A stretch of 64,000 nt of DNA from an uncultured Bacteroidales bacterium (GCA_900315245.1 OMYJ01000005.1:62001-126000); one strand, 5' to 3'; counted from the stretch's first letter, positions 51,713 through 61,048 are shown. The notes: generated from the sequence alone by a model not told the origin. Translations and numbers: made by a program.

Positions 51713-53080
51713 ATGGTCAAGCTTTTCCGAAAAATAGTTCTCTTTGTGAAATGTATTGTGAGCGTAATCCGTTCACTATTGCATTTTGCGTGTACAGGAA
51801 AGGTGATGCCAGTCGTGACCGCTTTTGTTTTTGCGTTATTGACCTGTTGGCTGATGTATGTTGCGGAAAACCAACAGTCCAATTTGAAGGAGGATGCTTG
51901 GTTCTTCCATTTTTTGGAACGTTTTAACAAAGCGAAGGAAATAGAGTTGCGGGACACGGCGTTTTTTGTCAATGTCAGCCACGATATCCAATTGGTGTAT
52001 GAGAACCCGAATAGACCCTCTGAGGGATATGCGGCCATTACGGACCGGAGAAAACTACTTCGTTTCTTGCAGAAAATAGAACGCGACAGTGTTGATTACA
52101 AGTATATTATGATGGATATCCGTTTTGAAAAAGGGTATGAGACCGAATACGACGATTCGCTGTATGCCCAAATTCATCGGATGCCTAGACTGGTTATTGC
52201 CAGCCATCAGAAAAATGATTCAGGAGAGAAGTACGAGATTGCGGACAGCATCCTGCTGGACAAGTGCGGTATGTCGGATTACAACCAGTACAGCATTGTG
52301 ACGAATTTTTCAAGATATACCTTCCTTCAGGAGGGCAAACCATCCATCGCCCTGAAAATGTACGACGAGTTGAACCATCAGGAAACCTCTGTGAAGCGGT
52401 GGAAAGACCGTTCGGTTTATTATTCGGGCAACCATCTTTGCATCAACTCCCCGATGATGTACCTTTCGGGAACGGTTCTTGATTTCGAGAGCTACATGAT
52501 GCTTCAGGCCACTCTTGAGGAGGAACGCATGCAGAATGGATTGGAAACGGGCATGGAAGCGGAAACCGCCAAACTGGATTCCAAGCAGGGCAACTACTAT
52601 TTTTACCTGAACCTTGGCGACGATTTCGTGGAGAACGAGTATCGGATGGGTGCCAGATGGAATGGAGACCTGGATAACAAGGTTATCATCATCGCCAATT
52701 TCGAGGATGATGTTCATGACACATACGTGGGGAAGGTCTCTGGTGCGTATATCACGTGGATGGCATACCAATATCTCTGCAACGGAACCCATATCCTGAG
52801 TTGGGGCTTCATATTGTTGCACATCTTCTGTTTCACATTTGTTTTCTGGATCATTCTTTTTATAAACGAAATATCGAATTCGAAATTTGCCGACAATGAG
52901 AAAGCCCTACGCAGACTGTCTCTGATTCGTTGGATATGCACATACTTGCTGTTATATGTGATAATGGCCATGCTTTACTATTTCATGAAATTCCGTTTCA
53001 ACATGGCGATGCCGGTGTTGATGATGACCGTTTTGAATTTCATGCTTCAAATTGCCAATAAATATGAAAAAAAACGATAA
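51713..53080 (+). CDS. CHASE2-domain membrane protein
   Basis: A 455-residue protein. An N-terminal membrane helix (about 28-50) is followed by a large extracytoplasmic domain (about 55-355), then three C-terminal helices (about 362-385, 402-424, 427-447). The extracytoplasmic part fits CHASE2: early ELRDTAFFVNVSHDIQLVYENPNRP, YKYIMMDIRFEKG, and the closing KVIIIANFEDDVHDTYVGKVSGAYITWMAY, the family's most conserved segment. CHASE2 usually senses on kinases, cyclases or caspase-like proteins; no output domain is fused here. The caspase gene starts four bases after its stop, pointing to it as the output. Confidence 0.75.
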   Translation: MVKLFRKIVLFVKCIVSVIRSLLHFACTGKVMPVVTAFVFALLTCWLMYVAENQQSNLKEDAWFFHFLERFNKAKEIELRDTAFFVNVSHDIQLVYENPNRPSEGYAAITDRRKLLRFLQKIERDSVDYKYIMMDIRFEKGYETEYDDSLYAQIHRMPRLVIASHQKNDSGEKYEIADSILLDKCGMSDYNQYSIVTNFSRYTFLQEGKPSIALKMYDELNHQETSVKRWKDRSVYYSGNHLCINSPMMYLSGTVLDFESYMMLQATLEEERMQNGLETGMEAETAKLDSKQGNYYFYLNLGDDFVENEYRMGARWNGDLDNKVIIIANFEDDVHDTYVGKVSGAYITWMAYQYLCNGTHILSWGFILLHIFCFTFVFWIILFINEISNSKFADNEKALRRLSLIRWICTYLLLYVIMAMLYYFMKFRFNMAMPVLMMTVLNFMLQIANKYEKKR

Positions 53081-53084
53081 TATT

Positions 53085-54911
53085 ATGAAAAAGACATTAC
53101 TTTTGTTACTATTTGTTATATGGATCGTTACAGGAGCTCGTGCAACGGTCTATACTATCACGAAGATGAATATGGAGAGCATCCAAATTGGTACGAAAAC
53201 GTGCAAAGAAGGTTCCACTTTTGACGGAAGCGAGTTCATACACTGGACATCCGACAAGGATTTCCAATATATTTATGCACAGGATTCGGACGGAAAGACC
53301 TCTTACTTCACCAACATTGCAATGAAGTCGAAGAGCACCCACACTGCTGAGGCCTACATCAAGCAGGTGAAAATGTCCACTCGTGACGGAGTCTCCTGGC
53401 TGCCCCTCAAAGGCCTGCATAAAGAACGTTTCGAGGACAAACGGATAGCGTTGGTGATAGGGAACTCCAACTATCAACAAACCACGAACTTGCGTAACAC
53501 TCTCCATGACGCGCAGATTGTGGCGGAAGAATTGCAGGAGCTGGGCTTCGATGTGCGGTGCATGTATGATGTGACGACCCGGGAATTTCAGGAGGTCGCG
53601 CTTGACCTGTTCATGCGTGAGGTTGAGGAAGGGCAGTATTCCACGGTTTTCGTCTATTATTCCGGACATGGATTGCAGCATAACAATACAAATTGGCTGG
53701 TGCCTGTGGATGTGGATCCGAGCCTGAGGTCAGATGTGGAAAACAAGTGCCTCGACGGCCAGTATCTGCTTAACCGTCTGAATGATACCAAGAGCAAACG
53801 GGTGGTGGTAGTGTTGGATGCATGCAGAAGCCTGAAGACCAATTTCACGCGAAGCGCGATGGCGGCAAGCGAGGGGTTGCGCCAGATGGACCCCGCCACA
53901 AACACGCTTATCGCTTTTGCCACACGTGCCGGCGAGGTGGCCCAGGATGGATTGGATGATTATTCGGAAAACGGTCCATACGCCACAGCCCTTGTAAATG
54001 CCCTGAAAAAAGAGAACTATAGTCTTGACGAAATGTTCCAGGATGTGAAGGAGCAGGTGACGAAAGCGACCATCTCCATGCAGACTCCCATACACATCAA
54101 CGGTATGGTCAACAAAGTGTATCTCAACGGTAACAACCAGATGGCACGGCGGTCGAAATCGAAAACACCGCAGGATATCTTTGCCGAGGATATGGATATG
54201 GGTGTCAAAGGGGATATGGATGCGCAGTTCCGTATTGGCATGGCATACGAATTTGGTCTTTCCGGATGTGACCGCAATCTGGACAGAGCCTATCAATGGT
54301 ATTCTCTCGCGGCCAGACAGGGTCATTCGGAGGCGGCCAACAAACTCGGAGTCTATTTCTGTAATAAGATGGAATATGAAAACGCTGCCAAATGGTTCCA
54401 GACGGCTGCGGATGCAGGCTCCCCGCGTGCCAAACATAATCTCGCCATGCTGCTTTTGACGGATGAATTGGAAATTTCCGACCCCACCGAAGGCGCCAAA
54501 CTGCTTCAAACACTTGCGAAAGACGGGTATGCCCCCGCCCAATATGACCTCGGCATTTGCTACGAGAACGGTATTGGCGTGTATCCTTATGATCCGGAGG
54601 CTTTGAAATGGTACCAGAAAGCGGCGGATAACAATCATGTGGAAGCACAATACCAGACCGGTTATTTCTACTATAAGGGGAAAGGCTGTTCATCGGATTA
54701 TGTCAAAGCCGTGAAATATCTTAAAGAAGCTGCTCAAAACGGCCATTCCGATGCACAATTCCTTCTCGGTCAGTGCTACAGATATGGGAAAGGGGTTAAG
54801 CCCGACACGAAAGAGGCTCTTGACTGGTATCTGAAAGCGGCGGACCAGGGCAATGCCAGAGCAAGAAATGCCATGGATGAATTGTTGCCAGGTAATAATT
54901 ACAACAGATAA
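53085..54911 (+). CDS. Exported caspase-family (C14) protease with Sel1 repeats
   Basis: A 608-residue protein from ATG 53085. A signal peptide (MKKTLLLLLFVIWIVTGARA) is followed by a 100-residue beta-rich region and a caspase domain (about 115-350): IALVIGNSNYQQTTNLRNTL, catalytic His195 in VYYSGHG and Cys247 in VVLDACRS. Both catalytic residues are present. Residues about 385-600 hold six or so Sel1-type repeats (DAQFRIGMAYEFG, WYSLAARQGHSEAANKLGVY, EALKWYQKAADNNHVEAQY, EALDWYLKAADQGNARA). Predicted periplasmic protease with a protein-binding tail. Second gene of a three-gene operon; substrate unknown. Confidence 0.88.
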   Translation: MKKTLLLLLFVIWIVTGARATVYTITKMNMESIQIGTKTCKEGSTFDGSEFIHWTSDKDFQYIYAQDSDGKTSYFTNIAMKSKSTHTAEAYIKQVKMSTRDGVSWLPLKGLHKERFEDKRIALVIGNSNYQQTTNLRNTLHDAQIVAEELQELGFDVRCMYDVTTREFQEVALDLFMREVEEGQYSTVFVYYSGHGLQHNNTNWLVPVDVDPSLRSDVENKCLDGQYLLNRLNDTKSKRVVVVLDACRSLKTNFTRSAMAASEGLRQMDPATNTLIAFATRAGEVAQDGLDDYSENGPYATALVNALKKENYSLDEMFQDVKEQVTKATISMQTPIHINGMVNKVYLNGNNQMARRSKSKTPQDIFAEDMDMGVKGDMDAQFRIGMAYEFGLSGCDRNLDRAYQWYSLAARQGHSEAANKLGVYFCNKMEYENAAKWFQTAADAGSPRAKHNLAMLLLTDELEISDPTEGAKLLQTLAKDGYAPAQYDLGICYENGIGVYPYDPEALKWYQKAADNNHVEAQYQTGYFYYKGKGCSSDYVKAVKYLKEAAQNGHSDAQFLLGQCYRYGKGVKPDTKEALDWYLKAADQGNARARNAMDELLPGNNYNR

Positions 54912-54929
54912 CACGAAAATTATTCGCAG

Positions 54930-56768
54930 ATGAAGAAATATAAATCGTTTATGGGCAAAAAAATAAGCCGCATCACACTCCTTTTGGTCGGTGCGTTGTT
55001 CCTTTTCCCTCAAATGGGCTTTTCGTCAATCCCTCCAGCGGGATCAGCAACACTCAACCTTGTCAAAAAAGACAAGCCGAAATTCAGACCGACAGCTGTC
55101 TCCACATTCTTGACCCTCAATGTGGAAAACATCCAGTTCCATCGTTCCGATCCCTTTTTCCATTATCAGAACCTCGCCTATGGGTTGAAAATCGGCACAA
55201 TGCGAAATGCGGGTTGGTATTTGAGCCTGATGTCCAACTTTAATTTTAATGGATTCTTAACACCAATAGATGTTCACGACGTGAACTATTTGGCTAACAC
55301 TACCCATTCCTATTTTGACGGTTTGTTCGGATTGACGTTCCGTTACTGCAAGCCGTTGTCGTTCCATCTTGGGGTCGGTTACCATTACAAAACGACGAAC
55401 CACAAAACGTTGTCGGGGAGTTGGGGGCATTTGCAGGATGAGAATGAACACGGACCTATGGCCGCCGCCGGCTTTATGTTCCACATGAGCGGTTTTGTGC
55501 TGTCTGCGGAGGCCGTCGCCAATTATAATTTGAAGGCACCCAAATTCACTGATGGCCTGGGAGTGGGTTTCAAATTGGGGATTGGCTTCTGTGTCGAAAG
55601 CAAGAACTCGGCGAAGAAGACTAAGAAAAAGAGAAAAGTGTCGGACAAAATGCCCGCTTCTGAATTGCATTTTTCCCCGACTACAGCAGGCCCTGATGAG
55701 TATGACGTTGTGTTTAGACATTCGTACACAAAACCGAAACCGGAACTTATGGCAACATTGGAACAGGATACGCTGTTGTCGAAGCTTCCGCAGCCGGAAT
55801 ACATCAACACAAACCGGCAGAAGGAGAATGTTTCCGGAAATGAGCATGGCAATGTTTCGGAAAATAGAGCTCAAGAGACAACCCGGCCTGAACCCGCTAG
55901 TACAAAACAAGAGCAGGTGACGCAGCCGAAAAACGAAGCAATCAATGTCACGGAGGTCACTAACACAACTGTGGTGCAACCAGAGAACCCGACGAAACAG
56001 GATTTGCAGAATCCCCCGCAAAAATCTGAATCGCTGCCAAAAGTATCCGTTGAAAAAGACCTGATTAAGGACATCGCAGAGACGTCCACTAACCCTGTGG
56101 CTTCTTGTGCCGAAGTGACTGTGAAGGATATAGACGGGAATGTCTATCATACTCTGGCGATAGGGAAACAATGCTGGATGCGGGAAAACATGCGAGCCAC
56201 CCGGTTTTCCAACGGAGACAGCGTTTTGCTTGGCCAGTCGTTTGACCTCCGTCACGCGATGCGCTATTGCCCTGGCGGTGACCCGTCAAATGTGTCTGCT
56301 TACGGATATTTGTACAACTGGAATGCTGTGACAAATGCCGGTGCGGGCAATGGTAATCCGCAGGTCCAAGGAGTGTGCCCCGAAGGATGGCATATCCCTT
56401 CGATGAAAGAATGGGATGAATTGTTCGGGTATTTGGCAAGTCAGCCGGCAATGATTTGTCAAGGAGATACGCAGAACGTTGCCAAGGCAATAGCTGCGAA
56501 ATCTGGTTGGGCTGAATCCGAAGCGGATTGCGCAATTGGCAATCAGGTGTCCGCAAATAATGTTTCAGGCTTCAATGCTTTGCCGGCAGGCATATTCGTC
56601 GGAAAATACGATTTTTTTGGTAAAGTTGCGCGTTTTTGGAGCTCATCTGTCGGTCTCGCACAAGGGAAATGTGATGTGTATATGGACTGGGACGACGCGA
56701 TTGTGAAAAAAAGCGAACAGGAACCGGCTGTGGTCGGTTTTTCCGTCCGTTGTCTTAAAAACGAATAG
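54930..56768 (+). CDS. Outer-membrane barrel-like protein with C-terminal FISUMP domain
   Basis: A 612-residue protein. The signal (about residues 10-32, ISRITLLLVGALFLFPQMGFS) precedes a beta-barrel-like region (about 45-225, YGLKIGTMRNAGWYLSLMSNF, GFKLGIGFCVESKN). A basic, Gln/Asn/Thr/Pro-rich linker (about 225-385) leads to a FISUMP domain (about 395-612): DIDGNVYHTLAIGKQCWMRE, GYLYNWNAV, VCPEGWHIPS, FNALPAG and a WSSS...SVRC end. FISUMP is a Fibrobacter/Bacteroidota surface module of unknown ligand. Starts 18 bp after the caspase gene. Barrel topology is inferred. Confidence 0.75.
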   Translation: MKKYKSFMGKKISRITLLLVGALFLFPQMGFSSIPPAGSATLNLVKKDKPKFRPTAVSTFLTLNVENIQFHRSDPFFHYQNLAYGLKIGTMRNAGWYLSLMSNFNFNGFLTPIDVHDVNYLANTTHSYFDGLFGLTFRYCKPLSFHLGVGYHYKTTNHKTLSGSWGHLQDENEHGPMAAAGFMFHMSGFVLSAEAVANYNLKAPKFTDGLGVGFKLGIGFCVESKNSAKKTKKKRKVSDKMPASELHFSPTTAGPDEYDVVFRHSYTKPKPELMATLEQDTLLSKLPQPEYINTNRQKENVSGNEHGNVSENRAQETTRPEPASTKQEQVTQPKNEAINVTEVTNTTVVQPENPTKQDLQNPPQKSESLPKVSVEKDLIKDIAETSTNPVASCAEVTVKDIDGNVYHTLAIGKQCWMRENMRATRFSNGDSVLLGQSFDLRHAMRYCPGGDPSNVSAYGYLYNWNAVTNAGAGNGNPQVQGVCPEGWHIPSMKEWDELFGYLASQPAMICQGDTQNVAKAIAAKSGWAESEADCAIGNQVSANNVSGFNALPAGIFVGKYDFFGKVARFWSSSVGLAQGKCDVYMDWDDAIVKKSEQEPAVVGFSVRCLKNE

Positions 56769-56818
56769 TTTTTTGACCGATAGGTCTAAAATTCCCTTCC
56801 CTTTTGTCTGACAAATAT

Positions 56819-56847
56819 AAAAAAAGGTGCGTCGTAAAGACGCACCT
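56819..56847 (-). terminator. Terminator of the hydroxybutyryl-CoA dehydrogenase gene
   Basis: On the minus strand, AGGTGCGTC pairs with GACGCACCT (stems 56839-56847 and 56825-56833), followed by a T-run (seven A's on the plus strand). Confidence 0.7.
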
Positions 56848-56856
56848 GAATATCTG

Positions 56857-57693
56857 TTAGTATTTGTAGAAGCCTTCGCCGGTCTTTCTGCCAAGAAGTC
56901 CTGCGCGGACCATCTTGCGCAACAGCGGGTGAGGACGGTACTTCGGATCGCCGAACTCTTTGTAGAGCACCTCCATAATGGCTAAGTTCACGTCGTTGCC
57001 GATGAGGTCGGCCAATGCAAGCGGACCCATGGGATGGTTGGCGCCGAGCATCATGCACTTGTCAATATCTTCGGCGGAAGCGATGCCGTCAGCCAAAATG
57101 CCTACAGCCTCGTTGATCATCGGGATGAGGATGCGGTTCACCACAAATCCGGGAGCTTCGTTCACCGGAACGGGGGTCTTGCCGATTTCAGTGGTCAAAT
57201 CAACGATGCACTTGGCGGTTTCGTCAGAGGTCAGCTGACCTTTGATGACCTCCACCAACGCCATGCGGTCGGCCGGGTTGAAGAAGTGGCAGCCAATGAA
57301 CTGTGCCGGACGGCTCGTGCAAGCGGCAATTTCAGTGATGGACAAAGAAGAGGAGTTGGTGGCGAAAATCGTCTCCGGCTTGCAGATCTTGTCCAATTCC
57401 ATGAAGACGTCCTTCTTGAGCTGCATATCCTCCACAGCGGCCTCAATCACGAGGTCGGCATCAGCGAAGGTGGCATAGTCCGTGGTGGTGGTGATGTTGC
57501 CGAGAATGGCGTTCATGGCGTCCTCGGTGATCTTGCCTTTTTCCACGAGTTTGGCGTAAGACTTTGAAATGGAACCCATGGCCTTGTCAAGGCTGGCTTG
57601 GGTTCTGCTCTTCATGACCACGGGCATCTTGGCGGCGAAAGCCTTGACAATACCCTTGGCCATAGTACCTGTTCCTATAACACAAATTTTCAT
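56857..57693 (-). CDS. hbd: 3-hydroxybutyryl-CoA dehydrogenase
   Basis: A 278-residue enzyme of the fatty-acid beta-oxidation dehydrogenase type: Rossmann [44 protein letters not shown] (Ser-Asn of the active site), [17 protein letters not shown] (catalytic His) and [12 protein letters not shown]. It reduces acetoacetyl-CoA to 3-hydroxybutyryl-CoA (or the reverse). With the crotonase gene 33 bp upstream it supplies two steps of butyrate or butanoyl-CoA metabolism. Thiolase and butyryl-CoA dehydrogenase are not in the window. Confidence 0.95.
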   Translation of the reverse strand: MKICVIGTGTMAKGIVKAFAAKMPVVMKSRTQASLDKAMGSISKSYAKLVEKGKITEDAMNAILGNITTTTDYATFADADLVIEAAVEDMQLKKDVFMELDKICKPETIFATNSSSLSITEIAACTSRPAQFIGCHFFNPADRMALVEVIKGQLTSDETAKCIVDLTTEIGKTPVPVNEAPGFVVNRILIPMINEAVGILADGIASAEDIDKCMMLGANHPMGPLALADLIGNDVNLAIMEVLYKEFGDPKYRPHPLLRKMVRAGLLGRKTGEGFYKY

Positions 57694-57726
57694 AATAAAG
57701 TATTTAAGTTATTGAATGATAAATAA

Positions 57727-58506
57727 TTATTCGTTGTTGAAATGTGCTTCCTGCTTGGTAAGGAAGGCGGTCATGCCGGCTTTTTGGTCCTTGGTGTCGA
57801 AACACTTGCCGAACATGCGGCTTTCGAAGGCGATGGCCTCGTCGGCGGGCAGGTCGTACTCTTCATTGATGCACTCTTTGGCATAGCGTACGGCAATCGG
57901 GGCGTTTTTGACGATGCGTTTGGCAAGACTCATGGCTTCCACCATCAGTTGTTCGGGCTCATAGACGGCGTTGACCAATCCGATGCGCAGCGCTTCATCC
58001 GCTTTGATGGCGCGGCCGGTGAAAATCAGCTCCTTGGCAACGCCCATGCCGGCGATTTTGGCCAAGCGGTAAGTTCCGGAAAAACCGGGGATGATGCCTA
58101 AACCGACCTCGGGTTGGCCGAATTTGGCACGGCTGGAGGCGAGACGGATGTCGCAGGCAAGAGCCAACTCGCAACCGCCACCCAAAGCGAAGCCGTTCAC
58201 TGCCGCGATGACGGGAATCGGTAATGTCTCGATTTTGCGGAACACTTTCGCACCGGCAGCTCCAAAACGCTCGCCCTCCTCCGCGTTCAATGGTTGCATC
58301 TCCGAAATGTCGGCACCCGCAACAAACGACTTCTCACCGTCGCCAGTGATGATCAGCGCACGAATGTTTTTGTCCATGCCGGACAGGAAATCATCCAACT
58401 CTTTCAAAATGTTGGAGTTTAGGGCGTTGAGTGACTTTGGCGCGGAAATGGTCAGGGTGCATACCTGTTCAGCCAGGTCTATTTTCAAGAAATTGTAATC
58501 TGTCAT
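57727..58506 (-). CDS. Enoyl-CoA hydratase / crotonase
   Basis: A 259-residue crotonase: oxyanion-hole segments FVAGADISEM and AAVNGFALGGGCELALACDIRLAS, then FGQPEVGLGIIPGFSGTYRLAKIAG with the catalytic Glu pair region. It hydrates crotonyl-CoA to 3-hydroxybutyryl-CoA, or runs in reverse. A -7 element lies at 58537-58530. Forms an operon with hbd. Confidence 0.94.
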   Translation of the reverse strand: MTDYNFLKIDLAEQVCTLTISAPKSLNALNSNILKELDDFLSGMDKNIRALIITGDGEKSFVAGADISEMQPLNAEEGERFGAAGAKVFRKIETLPIPVIAAVNGFALGGGCELALACDIRLASSRAKFGQPEVGLGIIPGFSGTYRLAKIAGMGVAKELIFTGRAIKADEALRIGLVNAVYEPEQLMVEAMSLAKRIVKNAPIAVRYAKECINEEYDLPADEAIAFESRMFGKCFDTKDQKAGMTAFLTKQEAHFNNE

Positions 58507-58529
58507 TCTTATGGGATTTAAAAGTGGGG

Positions 58530-58537
58530 CAAAGATA
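58530..58537 (-). promoter_or_regulatory. -7 element for crotonase-hbd
   Basis: Minus-strand TATCTTTG, 23 bases before the crotonase ATG; it sits at the foot of the upstream terminator. Confidence 0.55.
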
Positions 58538-58564
58538 CAAAAAAAAAGTGCCGTATGGCACTTT
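58538..58564 (-). terminator. Terminator of the tkt-sigma-Spy operon
   Basis: AAAGTGCC-GTAT-GGCACTTT (58545-58564), flanked by A's and T's on both sides, so it could work in either direction. Confidence 0.75.
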
Positions 58565-58568
58565 CTTT

Positions 58569-59072
58569 TTAGCGTTTTTTCTTACCGGGATTCACGTAAA
58601 CATCTTCCTTTTTCGTTTCTTTTTTCTTTTCCGTTATGGTTTTTTTGAAACGATATTCCAGATCATACAATTTCTTGATTGTGTGGGGCTTCAAGATAGT
58701 CTTGTATTTCTTGTAGTATGTGGTCTCAAGGTTCAGAATGTTCTTGCGCATCTCGAACTTCTGGTCTTGGAGGTAGGTGAGCTGTTTGTCGGTCAGTTTG
58801 TCAATGGCCTCTTTGTTAGTGCCGGGTGCGCCAAGTTTGATGCCTTGTTTTTCGAGATTCTTGCGGTAGCCGGTCATGATTTTCATCTCCGCATTCAAAT
58901 ACTCTTCATAAACTTTCCAGAAACTTTGGTTCTCTTGGCCACTCAATGTCAGATTTTTCTGCATGAAAGTGAGTCGCTCCTGAATCATTGCCTTGGGGCT
59001 CTTTTCTTGGGCAAAAAGGCTGGTTGAAGTACATAATGCAGACACAATCAATAAAATCCATAGTCTTTTCAT
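58569..59072 (-). CDS. Spy/CpxP-like exported helical protein
   Basis: About 167 residues from ATG 59072 (MKRLWILL...; a second ATG at 59081 is also possible). Signal peptide to SLFAQ, then an all-helical, charged mature part (ERLTFMQKNLTLSGQENQSFWKVYEEY) like Spy/CpxP-type periplasmic chaperone-sensors, and a Lys-rich tail (TEKKKETKKEDVYVNPGKKKR). In Bacteroidota such proteins often follow an ECF sigma/anti-sigma pair, as here. The role in envelope stress is inferred. Confidence 0.65.
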   Translation of the reverse strand: MKRLWILLIVSALCTSTSLFAQEKSPKAMIQERLTFMQKNLTLSGQENQSFWKVYEEYLNAEMKIMTGYRKNLEKQGIKLGAPGTNKEAIDKLTDKQLTYLQDQKFEMRKNILNLETTYYKKYKTILKPHTIKKLYDLEYRFKKTITEKKKETKKEDVYVNPGKKKR

Positions 59073-59093
59073 AATATTCAATTCTTTTTTAGG

Positions 59094-59429
59094 TTAATAT
59101 GCATAAAAGTAATAGTCCATCATGGCCAACTCCTCGCTGTAATAATCGGCTGCTACGGTTTCAAGAGCTTCTTGTTCCTCTTCGGAAACTGAAGCAGTTG
59201 CCGGCTGGACTTGTGTGATGGCAGTTCCTTGGTCGGGAGTGTTAAAAGTGAAGAAAACACCGACAGCTATTGCCAAAGCAGCAACAGCGGCAACAGCGGA
59301 AGTGATGATGGTTTTCTTGCGCTGCTGTTCGTGTTTGATGTTTTGCATAACCCGTCCGGGCAACTCATCGAAATAATTGTCTGGAATCTTGTAGTGTTCC
59401 GTTTTATCTAAATTCTCTAAATCAAACAT
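59094..59429 (-). CDS. Membrane partner (candidate anti-sigma) of the third ECF sigma factor
   Basis: A 111-residue protein: cytosolic N-terminus (DKTEHYKIPDNYFDELPGRVMQNI), one membrane helix (about 40-60, IITSAVAAVAALAIAVGVFF) and a short acidic periplasmic tail ending YYSEELAMMDYYFYAY. The PDNYFDELPGRV opening is typical of small proteins found after ECF sigma genes in Bacteroidota. Anti-sigma function is inferred from position and topology. Confidence 0.65.
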   Translation of the reverse strand: MFDLENLDKTEHYKIPDNYFDELPGRVMQNIKHEQQRKKTIITSAVAAVAALAIAVGVFFTFNTPDQGTAITQVQPATASVSEEEQEALETVAADYYSEELAMMDYYFYAY

Positions 59430-59466
59430 ATCGCTTAAAAATTACAAGATTATGACTATGGAATAT

Positions 59467-60027
59467 TTAAAAGGTTAAACGCTCGGAAATATTTTTTTTG
59501 ATCTTTTCAGCCGCGAAATGATAAGAGGCTTTCAGCGCGCTTTCAGAGGTGTCGAAAATCTTCGACATTTCCGCGTAGGGGGTCTCGTCATAATAGCGCA
59601 TGGTGAACACCGCACGCTGTTTCGGCGGCAGCTTGGCGATTTCCTCTTGCAGGAATTGCTCGATCTGGTTGGGGGTGACGGTGCTGAAGTCATCGTGCGT
59701 TTTCAACAGGAAATCGGTGTAACTCTCGTCATCATCCAGATTCAGCATTTTTTTCTTTTTTTCGATGTATGTCAAAGATTCATTGACGCAAATTCTTGAA
59801 ATCCAGGTTTTCAGACTCGATTCATTCCGGAATCTGTCCAGATTCTTCCAGATTTTGATGCACACGTTTTGCGTGACATCATCCGCATCCTCGTGGACGG
59901 TCACGATGCGGCGTGCATTGTAATAGATATGCTTCTGGTATTTTTTCAGAAGCAGCTCGAAGGCCTTTTCTTTGGTCTTCTCATTGCTGAACAGCGACAG
60001 GATAAACTCGTCTGTGATTTCAGGCAT
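59467..60027 (-). CDS. ECF sigma factor of the Spy-like operon
   Basis: A 186-residue sigma-70-family protein: sigma-2 (VHEDADDVTQNVCIKIWKNL, then SLKTWISRICVNESLTYIEKK) and sigma-4 (KLPPKQRAVFTMRYYDETPYAEMS, HTH TSESALKASYHFAAEKI). It starts 15 bp after the transketolase stop and precedes its membrane partner by 37 bp, so all four genes may be one transcript ending at 58545. Confidence 0.92.
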   Translation of the reverse strand: MPEITDEFILSLFSNEKTKEKAFELLLKKYQKHIYYNARRIVTVHEDADDVTQNVCIKIWKNLDRFRNESSLKTWISRICVNESLTYIEKKKKMLNLDDDESYTDFLLKTHDDFSTVTPNQIEQFLQEEIAKLPPKQRAVFTMRYYDETPYAEMSKIFDTSESALKASYHFAAEKIKKNISERLTF

Positions 60028-60041
60028 ACGCTGAGTATAAG

Positions 60042-60995
60042 TTATTTACGACTGATAGCCTTTTTGCAGGCTTCCATGATATGTTCTTTGTCCAAACCGA
60101 AGTGTGCCATCAGTTCGTCGGGGGTGCCGCTTTCGCCGAAGTGGTCGTCCACACCGATCATTTCGACGGGCGCGGGCAGGTTGCGGCTCAAGCACTGGCA
60201 TACGGAATCACCCATGCCACCGTTGAGGAAATGTTCCTCGGCAGTGACGGCGCAACCCGTTTTGCGGACACTGTTCAGGATGGCTTCTTCGTCCAACGGC
60301 TTGATAGTGGCGATGTTAACAACTTCGGCATTGACGCCTTGTTCGCGCAGCATGTCGGCGGCTTGCAGGGCAGGGAACACCAGATGTCCCGTGGCGAAAA
60401 TGGTCACGTCTGTGCCTTCCTGCATGACCTCAGCTTTCCCGATGACGAACGGTTTGTTCTCTTCCGTGAAGTTGGGCACGGCGGGACGTCCGAAACGGAT
60501 ATAGACGGGCCCGACATGCTCGGCTGCCGCGATGGTCGCCATTTTGGTCTGATTGTAGTCGCAGGGGTTGATGACCACCATGTTGGGTAACATTTTCATC
60601 AGCCCGATGTCCTCCATCATCTGGTGTGTGGCACCATCCTCACCGACGGTGATACCGGAATGCGAGGCACCAATCTTCACGTTCAGGTTGGAATAAGCCA
60701 CCGTCATGCGGATCTGGTCATACACGCGCCCCGAAATGAATCCAGCAAACGCACTGGCAAATGGGACTTTGCCGCTCAACGCCAGACCTGCGGAGATGCC
60801 GATCATGTTGGCCTCCGCGATGCCGCACTGGATGAAACGCTCCGGATGGGCCGTCTTGAAGTCGCCCATCTTCACGCTTCCTGTGACATCTGCCGTGAGT
60901 GCAAATATGTTATCGTTCTTTTCCGCCGCTTCCACCAAGCCGGCTCCAAACCCTGAACGGGTGTCTTTCATTGCATATTTTTCAATATTCTCCAT
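60042..60995 (-). CDS. Transketolase, C-terminal subunit only
   Basis: A 317-residue split-transketolase subunit: pyrimidine-binding domain (FGAGLVEAAEKNDNIFALTADVTGS, ERFIQCGIAEANMIGISAGLA) and C-terminal domain (EEHFLNGGMGDSVCQ). Split enzymes need an N-terminal ThDP-binding subunit, usually encoded immediately upstream. Here the upstream neighbour is a divergent outer-membrane gene and no N-subunit is in the window. Its promoter is a TATTTTTG at 61019-61012. Confidence 0.9.
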   Translation of the reverse strand: MENIEKYAMKDTRSGFGAGLVEAAEKNDNIFALTADVTGSVKMGDFKTAHPERFIQCGIAEANMIGISAGLALSGKVPFASAFAGFISGRVYDQIRMTVAYSNLNVKIGASHSGITVGEDGATHQMMEDIGLMKMLPNMVVINPCDYNQTKMATIAAAEHVGPVYIRFGRPAVPNFTEENKPFVIGKAEVMQEGTDVTIFATGHLVFPALQAADMLREQGVNAEVVNIATIKPLDEEAILNSVRKTGCAVTAEEHFLNGGMGDSVCQCLSRNLPAPVEMIGVDDHFGESGTPDELMAHFGLDKEHIMEACKKAISRK

Positions 60996-61011
60996 GCCAA
61001 AAAATTTGCTG

Positions 61012-61048
61012 CAAAAATACGAAATTTGAGAAAAGAGAGTTATCTTTG
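61012..61048. promoter_or_regulatory. Divergent promoters for transketolase and the large outer-membrane gene
   Basis: Minus-strand TATTTTTG (61019-61012) and plus-strand TATCTTTG (61041-61048), 21 bp apart. Confidence 0.6.
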
